DNA of 7,011 nt from Candidatus Omnitrophota bacterium (lineage in GTDB: Bacteria > Omnitrophota > Gorgyraeia > Gygaellales > Profunditerraquicolaceae). Location of the stretch: positions 1 to 7,011 of the forward strand of contig JALOBQ010000049.1 of the NCBI GenBank assembly GCA_023228185.1, read 5' to 3'. Positions within the stretch are counted from its first letter, which is position 1. Every line of letters starts with the position of its first letter. This document shows positions 1 through 5,414 of the stretch, piece after piece. The notes under the pieces are model-generated. The model saw nothing but the letters and a program-made list of their open reading frames with translations. It made no database searches and had not been told where the DNA came from. The translations under genes were made by a program, and so were the position numbers.

Positions 1-83
1 AATATCATCAGCGTAATCAGCACGGGCAAAATAACCAAAATAATCAAAAACGTTTCAGATACCCCAAGCCGAAATTCTACCAT
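1..83 (-). CDS. N-terminal fragment of an unidentified hydrophobic protein, divergent
   Basis: Read on the minus strand from the ATG at 83-81, an open frame runs 27 codons to the window edge without a stop. It starts MVEFRLGVSE and then becomes strongly hydrophobic (residues about 12-27, rich in Ile, Leu and Val), which looks like a first membrane helix or signal anchor. A good ribosome binding site, GGGAG, lies 7 nt upstream (95-91). The same GGGAG-N7 arrangement precedes cbiM in this window, which supports the start. A competing minus-strand ATG 22 nt further upstream, in another frame, hits a stop after 16 codons. The product cannot be named from so little sequence. The gene is divergent from the glycosyltransferase and shares the 71-bp spacer with it. 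The reading frame is short, so this rests mainly on the binding site and the hydrophobic pattern. Confidence 0.5.
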   Translation of the reverse strand, partial: MVEFRLGVSETFLIILVILPVLITLMI

Positions 84-90
84 TAATCCG

Positions 91-95
91 CTCCC
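91..95 (-). promoter_or_regulatory. Ribosome binding site of the divergent partial gene
   Basis: On the minus strand this reads GGGAG, 7 nt before the ATG at 83-81. It decides the start of the divergent partial gene, because the other nearby minus-strand ATG overlaps it in a different frame that soon stops. Confidence 0.45.
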
Positions 96-116
96 AACAA
101 ATCATTAAGTAATTCC

Positions 117-145
117 TTGTTTTATTAGCGCTTGCCTTTTATAAT
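117..145 (+). promoter_or_regulatory. Sigma70-like promoter of the glycosyltransferase-cbiM-hldD unit
   Basis: A perfect -10 hexamer TATAAT lies at 140-145, and a half-matching -35 hexamer TTGTTT lies at 117-122, with the ideal 17-bp spacing. The spacer contains a small palindrome, AGCGCT (127-132). Transcription would start near 151-153, only about 2-4 nt before the ATG at 155, so the first gene may be translated from a leaderless or nearly leaderless message. Its position in a divergent intergenic region supports a real promoter. In AT-rich DNA, chance matches to the -10 are common. Confidence 0.5.
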
Positions 146-154
146 ATTAAAGAA

Positions 155-1816
155 ATGACAACTTTAAATATATTTAGCCGGATATTCTTGCTGGTAGTTT
201 TATCATATTTTTGCTTCAGGTTTTGTAATTGGATAATCGGCCTGACAAATTTTGAAGAAGTTTATTATGCCCAGTCAGCCAAGGAGATGATCCAGCTAAA
301 AAGCTGGCTGACCCCTTACCTATTCGGCCAACCGCAGATGGGGAATTCTATTTTGTTCTACTGGTTATTAAAATCCGCGTTTATGCTTTTTGGCGCAAGT
401 AGTTTTTCGGCGAGATTTTTCCCAGCATTATTTGCGATCGTCGGCGTAATCGCGCTGTTTCTTTTGGGTGTTTGGGGTTTTAAGGACCAGCGTAAAGCGT
501 TTATCTGCGCGATTGTTTTAATGACCAGTTTGCTTTATTTAATGTTCTCGCGCATGGTTTTCCCGGATCTGATTTTTTCTGTTTTTATACTTTTATCATT
601 AACTTCTTTTTATTTAAGTTTTATCGATTGCTCGAAGAAGGGCTGGGCAATATTACTTTTTTTTGTTTTCGCGGCCCTTGCTGTTCTAACAAACGGTATA
701 TTTGGTTTAATCATTCCTTTGGCAGTGGCAAGTGTGTTTTTATTAATTAATAAACAGTTTAAATTTATTTTTAATCGTTTTACTGCCTGGGGCGCGGTAA
801 TCTTCTTTTTTATCACGTTTCCCAGGTATTTTTTGCTTAATAAATTTTACGCTGACCTTTCATCTAACGGCTTGTTTTATGGTGATTATTTTAAGTTGCC
901 TTTTTCTTTTAAAAGTTTGAGTTTTTTTGCTTGGAACCATTATCCTTTGTTTATTGCCGCGTCTATCCTACCCTGGAGTTTATTTTTTATCTGCGCGCTG
1001 GCCTTACTGCCTAAACAATTACAGCAGAAGAATAAAATATTTTATTCATTTTTAATTTCTTGGCTGATCGTCGTTTTAGTTATCCCGATTTTTGGCTGTT
1101 TCCGGTCATTGGGGTATCTTTTTTTATTACTTCCTGCAGTTGCCTTGATCACCGGTGGTTATATCGCTAGAGAGTTGTTGACCAAAAAAACCAGCCGTTT
1201 GTTTGATTTTGTTTCCTGGACAGTTGTCTTAATTATTTTGCTGATTCCCGCGGTTTTATCTTTAGTTTTAGCGGGTTTTACTGAAAATTTAAGTATTTAT
1301 CTGCCCATAAAATTGGTCGCTTATTTATTTATTCCTTCTTTTTTATGTTTGGCGATTGCCGCGTTTATCTTTTTATTAAACCGGAATAAAAAACTCTGTT
1401 TTTATTGTTTCGCTTTTATCTTACCGCTGTTTTTATGTTTATTTCCTTTTGTCAGCGCTAAACTTGAGCCATATTTTTCTACCCAAACTTCCTGCAAATA
1501 CCTTTTGGAACATTTTCAGGTAAATAATACGCTCTTAGTCGCTAAACCGTATTTACTGGGTGTTAAATTTTATACGGATAAAGAAGTAGCAGGTATAGAT
1601 CTTTATAATTGCGGGTTTTCGGCTGGCAAGGGAAAACTATTTTTAACTACGCGTGAATCCCTGCTTGGTTTTTTACGCAAGCAAAATCTTACTTATTGTT
1701 TGCTTGATCAGCGGTCTTTTAATGATCTCCAACAGTTTATCCATGGAGAGTTTTCTTGTAGTATATTAGAAATTAAGGCAAAGATATATATTGTAAAAAT
1801 AGAGAAGTTACTTTAA
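155..1816 (+). CDS. GT39/ArnT-like integral membrane glycosyltransferase
   Basis: The 553-residue protein has roughly eleven or twelve hydrophobic segments up to residue 433 and a soluble tail of about 120 residues, the layout of GT-C enzymes of the GT39/ArnT/PMT class. These use polyprenyl-phosphate sugars and act on the outer face of the cytoplasmic membrane. The first loop has an acidic pair followed by YYAQSAKEM (E34-E35, residues 34-45), matching the family's DE-x-x-YAE-x-x-REM motif. GQP and LFYWLLK follow (58-73). A second conserved acidic site is likely D138, in a FPDLIF context. The usual KPPL stretch before FYW is replaced by NSIL (64-67), so substrate and activity are uncertain. 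No strong ribosome binding site precedes the ATG; the next in-frame ATG (M45) would remove the first helix and acidic motif. Neighbouring hldD suggests an envelope glycan role, but donor and acceptor cannot be read from sequence. Confidence 0.8.
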   Translation: MTTLNIFSRIFLLVVLSYFCFRFCNWIIGLTNFEEVYYAQSAKEMIQLKSWLTPYLFGQPQMGNSILFYWLLKSAFMLFGASSFSARFFPALFAIVGVIALFLLGVWGFKDQRKAFICAIVLMTSLLYLMFSRMVFPDLIFSVFILLSLTSFYLSFIDCSKKGWAILLFFVFAALAVLTNGIFGLIIPLAVASVFLLINKQFKFIFNRFTAWGAVIFFFITFPRYFLLNKFYADLSSNGLFYGDYFKLPFSFKSLSFFAWNHYPLFIAASILPWSLFFICALALLPKQLQQKNKIFYSFLISWLIVVLVIPIFGCFRSLGYLFLLLPAVALITGGYIARELLTKKTSRLFDFVSWTVVLIILLIPAVLSLVLAGFTENLSIYLPIKLVAYLFIPSFLCLAIAAFIFLLNRNKKLCFYCFAFILPLFLCLFPFVSAKLEPYFSTQTSCKYLLEHFQVNNTLLVAKPYLLGVKFYTDKEVAGIDLYNCGFSAGKGKLFLTTRESLLGFLRKQNLTYCLLDQRSFNDLQQFIHGEFSCSILEIKAKIYIVKIEKLL

Positions 1817-1830
1817 TATCTTATTTATCA

Positions 1831-1835
1831 GGGAG
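1831..1835 (+). promoter_or_regulatory. Ribosome binding site fixing the GTG start of cbiM
   Basis: GGGAG lies 7 nt before the GTG at 1843. This fixes the GTG as the start and makes His the second residue, which matters because residues 1-2 of this family bind the metal. Confidence 0.7.
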
Positions 1836-1842
1836 ACGGCTA

Positions 1843-2526
1843 GTGCATATTCCAGATGGATATTTAGGCCCGGCAACTTGTGGTTTTTTCTATCTTGTGA
1901 TGTTGCCAATTTGGTCAGTGGCTTCAGGAATCGTAAAAAAAACGCTTAAAGCAAAACAAGTTCCGATATTAGCGATTGGCGCGGCATTTAGTTTTGTGAT
2001 GATGATGTTTAATCTGCCTATTCCCGGAGGCACTACCGGCCATGCCGTAGGCGGGGCGTTACTAGCTATTCTTTTAGGCCCTGCGGCAGCTTGTATCGCG
2101 CTTACGGTAGCATTAGTTATTCAGGCGTTGCTATTCGGTGATGGAGGCATCAGCGCCTTAGGCGCTAATTGTTTTAATATGGCTTTTTTGCTTCCTTTTG
2201 CCGGGTATTATATTTATAGATTAATCAGTTTTAACGCAAAACCCGGCTCAAACAGAAGAGTAATTGCCGCCGGGGCCGCCGGGTATCTAAGCATTAATCT
2301 GGCTGCTTTTTTAGCAGGAGTGGAGTTTGGTATTCAACCGTTATTGCATCATACAAGCTCGGGCCAGGCATTATATTGCCCCTATGGCCTTAATCTTAGC
2401 GTGCCGGTAATGGTTTTTGAGCATCTTTTTATTTTTGGCTGGGTGGAGGCGGTAATTACCGCTTTAGTTATAAAATATTTATTAAAACATTCTCCCGAGC
2501 TGCTCATTGATGGGGAAAGATCTTAA
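1843..2526 (+). CDS. cbiM: Cobalt/nickel ECF transporter substrate-binding membrane protein CbiM
   Basis: This 227-residue polytopic membrane protein begins MHIPDGYLGP, the hallmark N-terminus of CbiM/NikM, the metal-specific S component of Co(II)/Ni(II) ECF transporters. In NikM structures the metal is held by the N-terminal amine, His2 and His67. Here His2 is present and the conserved PGGTTGH motif places a His exactly at 67. The motif QALLFGDGGISALGANCFNMA-like region (94-114) and FEHLFIFGWVEAV near the C-terminus are also typical. Translation starts at GTG with a GGGAG site 7 nt upstream; the next Met is residue 20 and would remove the metal site. The 26-bp gap after the glycosyltransferase leaves no room for a cobalamin riboswitch, so it is probably cotranscribed. 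CbiM and NikM cannot be separated reliably, so the metal could be cobalt or nickel. The usual partners cbiQ and cbiO do not follow. Confidence 0.93.
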   Translation: MHIPDGYLGPATCGFFYLVMLPIWSVASGIVKKTLKAKQVPILAIGAAFSFVMMMFNLPIPGGTTGHAVGGALLAILLGPAAACIALTVALVIQALLFGDGGISALGANCFNMAFLLPFAGYYIYRLISFNAKPGSNRRVIAAGAAGYLSINLAAFLAGVEFGIQPLLHHTSSGQALYCPYGLNLSVPVMVFEHLFIFGWVEAVITALVIKYLLKHSPELLIDGERS

Positions 2527-2876
2527 TGAAGATTATTTCTAAACTTTGGATCTTTATCGTTTTGTTAATTGTTCTATCTCCTTTGGGGTTATTATTGCCC
2601 GATCATTTTAAAGCAGGCAGCGCCTGGGGAGAATGGGGGCCGGATGAAATTAAAAATTTGGTTGGCTTTATGCCTCAAGGTTTAGAAAAACTTTCTCATC
2701 TCTGGAGCGCGCCTTTTCCGGACTATGCTTTCAAAGGATGGGAAGATAAACCGCTGTTGAATTTAAGTTTTGCTTACCTAGTATCAGCGGTGATTGGTAT
2801 TGTTTTGGTTGTTTTTGTCACGTTAATTTTAGGAAAAGCGCTTTCAGTCAAAGATAAAAAACAGGAGAGTTTATGA
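2526..2876 (+). CDS. CbiN-like PDGLE-domain membrane protein, accessory to CbiM
   Basis: The 116-residue protein has an N-terminal hydrophobic helix (about 7-24), an extracytoplasmic loop of about 55 residues, a second helix (about 82-103) and a short charged tail. This two-helix layout matches CbiN and PDGLE-domain proteins, which sit next to CbiM and help it take up Co(II). The signature appears in the loop as PQGLE (50-54), with Gln replacing the usual Asp; a FPDYAF stretch (64-69) is also typical of the family. The start codon overlaps the cbiM stop by one base (TAATG), and a purine-rich site GGGGAAAGA lies about 6 nt upstream, so the two genes are probably translationally coupled. In some bacteria CbiM and this domain are fused, which supports a joint function. 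Assignment rests on motif, topology and position. Confidence 0.82.
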   Translation: MKIISKLWIFIVLLIVLSPLGLLLPDHFKAGSAWGEWGPDEIKNLVGFMPQGLEKLSHLWSAPFPDYAFKGWEDKPLLNLSFAYLVSAVIGIVLVVFVTLILGKALSVKDKKQESL

Positions 2877-3835
2877 TAATTTTAACTGGTGGAGCAGGTT
2901 TTATCGGCAGTTGTTTTCTCGCTAAACTAAACAGCCAGGGTATTGACGATATCATTGTCGTGGATAACCTCGATGATCCATCTAAAGAGCGCAACCTTTT
3001 GGGTAAGCGTTTTTGCGATTACATCCCAAAAGAGAAATTCCTGGATTTATTAGAAAATAACCGCCTGCCGATGCCCAAGCAGATCGTTCATATCGGCGCC
3101 TGCAGTTCTACTTTAGTTAGCGACGAAAAATATCTAATGGAGAATAATTATGGCTATTCCAAGCGGCTTGCCAGCTGGGCGTTTAAGAATAACCTTCCTT
3201 TTATTTATGCTTCCAGCGCTGCGACATACGGCGATGGCTCTTTTGGTTATGATGATAGCGATGAAAATACTTTACGTTTAAAACCGCTTAATTTATACGG
3301 CCAATCAAAGCATCTTTTTGACCTTTGGTTGTTAAAGAACAACTATCAGTCAAAAGCTACGGGGTTAAAGTTCTTTAATGTTTTTGGCCCTAACGAATAC
3401 CATAAACAGGAGATGGCCAGCGTGATTTACCGGCGTTTTGACGAGCTTAAAAAAGGTTTACCGATGCGGCTTTTTAAATCTTATTTGCCGCTTTATAAAG
3501 ATGGAGAGCAAAAAAGGGATTTTATTTACGTTAAAGACGCCGTGGAAGTAATTTATTATTTTTTTCAAAATCCGCAGGTTTGCGGTATTTTTAATCTGGG
3601 CACTGGGGTTGCGCGTAGTTGGAATGATTTAGCGGCGGCGATGTTTGCGGCGCTTTCCCTAAAGCCTAAAATTGAGTATATTCCGATGCCCGAGCAAATC
3701 AGGGATAAATACCAGTATTTTACGCAGGCAAAAATGGATAAGCTTAGGGCTTCTGGCTGCCAGCATAAATTCAGCACGCTGGAAGAAGCAATCAGAGATT
3801 ATTCAACCTACCTTGATGCAAAAACCTATATTTGA
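2873..3835 (+). CDS. hldD: ADP-L-glycero-D-manno-heptose 6-epimerase
   Basis: HldD (RfaD) is a cytoplasmic enzyme converting ADP-D-glycero-manno-heptose to the L-glycero form, the last step in making the heptose donor for LPS inner core. The 320-residue protein is a short-chain dehydrogenase of usual family length (about 310). It shows the Rossmann nucleotide motif GGAGFIG (6-12), Asp31 in VVDNL, HIGACSST (73-80) matching the HldD-specific HxGACSST, the ASSAATYG serine region (113-120), and the catalytic pair Tyr142-x3-Lys146. FFNVFGPNEYHK followed by MASV, then RDFIYVKD, and near the C-terminus YQYFTQAKMDKLRASG also follow the HldD pattern. It overlaps the preceding gene by 4 bp (ATGA), with AGGAG at 2863-2867, 5 nt before the ATG. 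It implies a heptose-containing outer envelope. Other heptose genes (gmhA, hldE) are not in the window. Confidence 0.95.
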   Translation: MIILTGGAGFIGSCFLAKLNSQGIDDIIVVDNLDDPSKERNLLGKRFCDYIPKEKFLDLLENNRLPMPKQIVHIGACSSTLVSDEKYLMENNYGYSKRLASWAFKNNLPFIYASSAATYGDGSFGYDDSDENTLRLKPLNLYGQSKHLFDLWLLKNNYQSKATGLKFFNVFGPNEYHKQEMASVIYRRFDELKKGLPMRLFKSYLPLYKDGEQKRDFIYVKDAVEVIYYFFQNPQVCGIFNLGTGVARSWNDLAAAMFAALSLKPKIEYIPMPEQIRDKYQYFTQAKMDKLRASGCQHKFSTLEEAIRDYSTYLDAKTYI

Positions 3836-3860
3836 CAGATACTTATTTTTTTGTTATAAG
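3832..3860 (+). promoter_or_regulatory. Near-consensus sigma70-type promoter of the gcv operon
   Basis: A perfect -35 hexamer TTGACA (3832-3837) overlaps the TGA stop codon of hldD (3833-3835). A -10 hexamer TATAAG (3855-3860) follows after exactly 17 bp and is preceded by TGT, which gives an extended -10. Transcription should start near 3866-3868, leaving a leader of about 50 nt before gcvT. This is the strongest promoter-like sequence in the window and sits in its only other sizeable gap, upstream of a coherent operon. A perfect dyad (3839-3863) covers the spacer and -10, so the promoter may be regulated. Confidence 0.72.
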
Positions 3861-3863
3861 TAT
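3839..3863. repeat. Perfect 8-bp inverted repeat in the gcv promoter, candidate operator
   Basis: ATACTTAT (3839-3846) and its exact reverse complement ATAAGTAT (3856-3863) are separated by 9 nt that are almost all T. The repeat sits between the -35 and just past the -10, where a bound dimeric regulator would block RNA polymerase. Outside it, GACAG (3834-3838) is matched by CTGTC (3872-3876). The arms are AT-only apart from one C or G, and no U-tract follows the second arm, so it does not look like an intrinsic terminator for hldD. No regulator can be named from the sequence. Confidence 0.45.
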
Positions 3864-3916
3864 TAATCATCCTGTCTTAAACACAGAGCATCCAAACCAG
3901 GAATAAATTTAAAGTA

Positions 3917-5041
3917 ATGGAAGAAAATTCAACTTTGCGTATGACACCGCTGATCCAAGAGCATAAAGAATTAGGCGCTAAATTAGCGCCTTTTGGCGGC
4001 TGGTTAATGCCTATTCAATATAGCGGGATCCTTCAAGAGCATCTTTGGACGCGTAAAAACGCCGGTTTATTCGATATTTGCCATATGGGAGAGTTCATCG
4101 TCCAGGCGGATCTATCAAAATGTAATTTCTCCAGCCTTTTTACGATTGACCTTGAGCATATGCCGCAAGGCTGCTGCCGTTATGGATTTATGCTTAATCA
4201 GCGCGGCGGCATAATTGATGATTTAGTTGTTTATCGCATCGGCCAAAGCCAATGGATGGTCGTAACTAACGCGGCAACGACAGATAAAGACCATGCGCAT
4301 ATGCGCGCAATTTTAAAGGGCGAATTTAAACTGGAGAATGTTTCCGCGGTTTTAGGAAAACTTGACCTGCAGGGAAAGGTCTCGGCAAAAGTTTTAGTTT
4401 CTTTGATCGGCGAAGAAATTTTAAAATTAGATTATTATACTTTTGATTATTTTACCGTGTTGGGCGAGAAGATTATTGTCAGCCGCACGGGTTATACCGG
4501 TGAATTAGGCTATGAACTATATATGCCTAATCAACGCATTGTGGAATTGTGGCATAAGATTTTAGAAGATAAATCCGTTTTGCCTATTGGCTTGGGCGCG
4601 CGGGATACTTTGCGTTTAGAGATGGGCTATGGCCTTTATGGCCAGGATATGTGCGAGGAGACGACTCCCCTGGAAGCCCGGGCAGAACATTTTATTTGTT
4701 GGGATAAAGAGTTTATCGGCAAAAGCGCTCTTTTAGAACAAAAAGAAAAAGCGGATTACCGCAAACTGGTTTGTTTTATCGCTGATTCTCGCCGTTCTCC
4801 GCGCCATAATTACCGTATTTTTTATCAGCATCAAGATATCGGCCAGGTAACCAGCGGATCGTTTGCGCCAAGTTTAAATTTTGGTATTGGCATGGGATAC
4901 GTGGAAAAAGAAATTGCTGCCGGAGATCAGATTAGCCTCGTTGATAATTCTCTTTTAATTAACGCTAAAATTGTTGCTAAACCATTTTACAAATTCGGCA
5001 GCGCAAAAACTAAGGAGATAAGAAATGTCTATAGTGGATAG
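3917..5041 (+). CDS. gcvT: Glycine cleavage system aminomethyltransferase (T-protein)
   Basis: GcvT takes the aminomethyl group carried by lipoylated GcvH, releases ammonia and makes 5,10-methylene-tetrahydrofolate in the cytoplasm. The 374-residue protein has usual family length (about 360-370). It carries the N-terminal TPL...EH..LGAK...FGGW.MP.QY pattern (10-35), FDICHMGE (52-59, where the family usually has SHMGE), the catalytic-Asp motif GGIIDDLVVYR (97-107, Asp101), SRTGYTGELGYE, GLGARDTLRLE (about 225-235) followed by GLYGQDM, and a C-terminal barrel with VTSGSFAP. The start is uncertain: the ATG at 3917 has only a distant AGGAA (3899-3903, 13 nt away), while M9 (3941) would begin MTPL, close to most homologues, but has no better site. 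It is the first gene of gcvTH-PA-PB under its own promoter and overlaps gcvH by 17 bp. Confidence 0.94.
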   Translation: MEENSTLRMTPLIQEHKELGAKLAPFGGWLMPIQYSGILQEHLWTRKNAGLFDICHMGEFIVQADLSKCNFSSLFTIDLEHMPQGCCRYGFMLNQRGGIIDDLVVYRIGQSQWMVVTNAATTDKDHAHMRAILKGEFKLENVSAVLGKLDLQGKVSAKVLVSLIGEEILKLDYYTFDYFTVLGEKIIVSRTGYTGELGYELYMPNQRIVELWHKILEDKSVLPIGLGARDTLRLEMGYGLYGQDMCEETTPLEARAEHFICWDKEFIGKSALLEQKEKADYRKLVCFIADSRRSPRHNYRIFYQHQDIGQVTSGSFAPSLNFGIGMGYVEKEIAAGDQISLVDNSLLINAKIVAKPFYKFGSAKTKEIRNVYSG

Positions 5042-5414
5042 TTTATTTTATACTAAAGATCATGAATGGGCGAAAATTGAAGGCGAGAACGCGACTATCG
5101 GTATTACTGATTTCGCGCAAGGCGCGCTTGGCGATATTACTTTTATCGATCTGCCTAAAGTCGGCGCTCTGCTTAGCCAATCTAAATTTTGCGCCACAGT
5201 TGAGTCGGTCAAAGCGGCTTCTGATGTTTACGCGCCGCTTTCCGGAGAAGTGCTTAAAGTTAACACACAATTATCCACACAACCGGAGTTGGTAAATCTT
5301 TCCGCTTATGATCAGGGTTGGTTCGCAATAATTAAAATTTCTGATATCGCGGAAAAAGATAAACTGATGACTGCCAGCCAATATAAAGTATACGTTCAGG
5401 AATTATCTAAATGA
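5025..5414 (+). CDS. gcvH: Glycine cleavage system H protein (lipoyl carrier)
   Basis: GcvH is the small cytoplasmic carrier whose lipoyl-lysine arm shuttles the aminomethyl group from P-protein to T-protein and the reduced arm to lipoamide dehydrogenase. The 129-residue length is normal. The protein shows YTKDHEWAKIEG (9-20), GITDFAQGALGDITFIDLP (26-44) and the lipoylation motif ATVESVKAASDVYAP, with the acceptor Lys at 63. The C-terminal half has the usual SGEV..VN and GW stretches. The start has a strong AAGGAG site (5012-5017) 7 nt upstream, inside the end of gcvT, and the gene overlaps gcvPA by 4 bp (ATGA). The intact lipoyl motif distinguishes it from degenerate H-like proteins. Lipoylation enzymes are not encoded in the window. 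Confidence 0.96.
   Translation: MSIVDSLFYTKDHEWAKIEGENATIGITDFAQGALGDITFIDLPKVGALLSQSKFCATVESVKAASDVYAPLSGEVLKVNTQLSTQPELVNLSAYDQGWFAIIKISDIAEKDKLMTASQYKVYVQELSK

Noticed and set aside
657..664. Run of eight T in the glycosyltransferase as a phase-variation tract
   Set aside because: The gene is full of T-rich codons for Phe and Leu, with several 6-7 nt T-runs, as expected for a membrane protein in AT-rich DNA; nothing marks this tract as special.
610..816. Minus-strand open frame of 68 codons inside the glycosyltransferase
   Set aside because: It is Lys-rich because it is antisense to Phe/Leu-rich membrane helices, and it has no independent support.
1817..1842. Cobalamin or nickel-cobalt riboswitch before cbiM
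   Set aside because: Only 26 bp separate the genes, and these hold little besides the ribosome binding site.
3839..3863. Intrinsic terminator for hldD
   Set aside because: The hairpin is almost entirely A-T, its T-run is in the loop and not after the second arm, and it coincides with promoter hexamers.
3672..3866. Open frame overlapping the end of hldD and the gcv promoter
   Set aside because: It lies out of frame with a strongly conserved HldD C-terminus, and its tail is simply the promoter sequence translated.
3867..3916. Glycine riboswitch in the gcvT leader
   Set aside because: The predicted leader is only about 50 nt, too short for one glycine aptamer plus expression platform, and I see no conserved aptamer core or paired stems.
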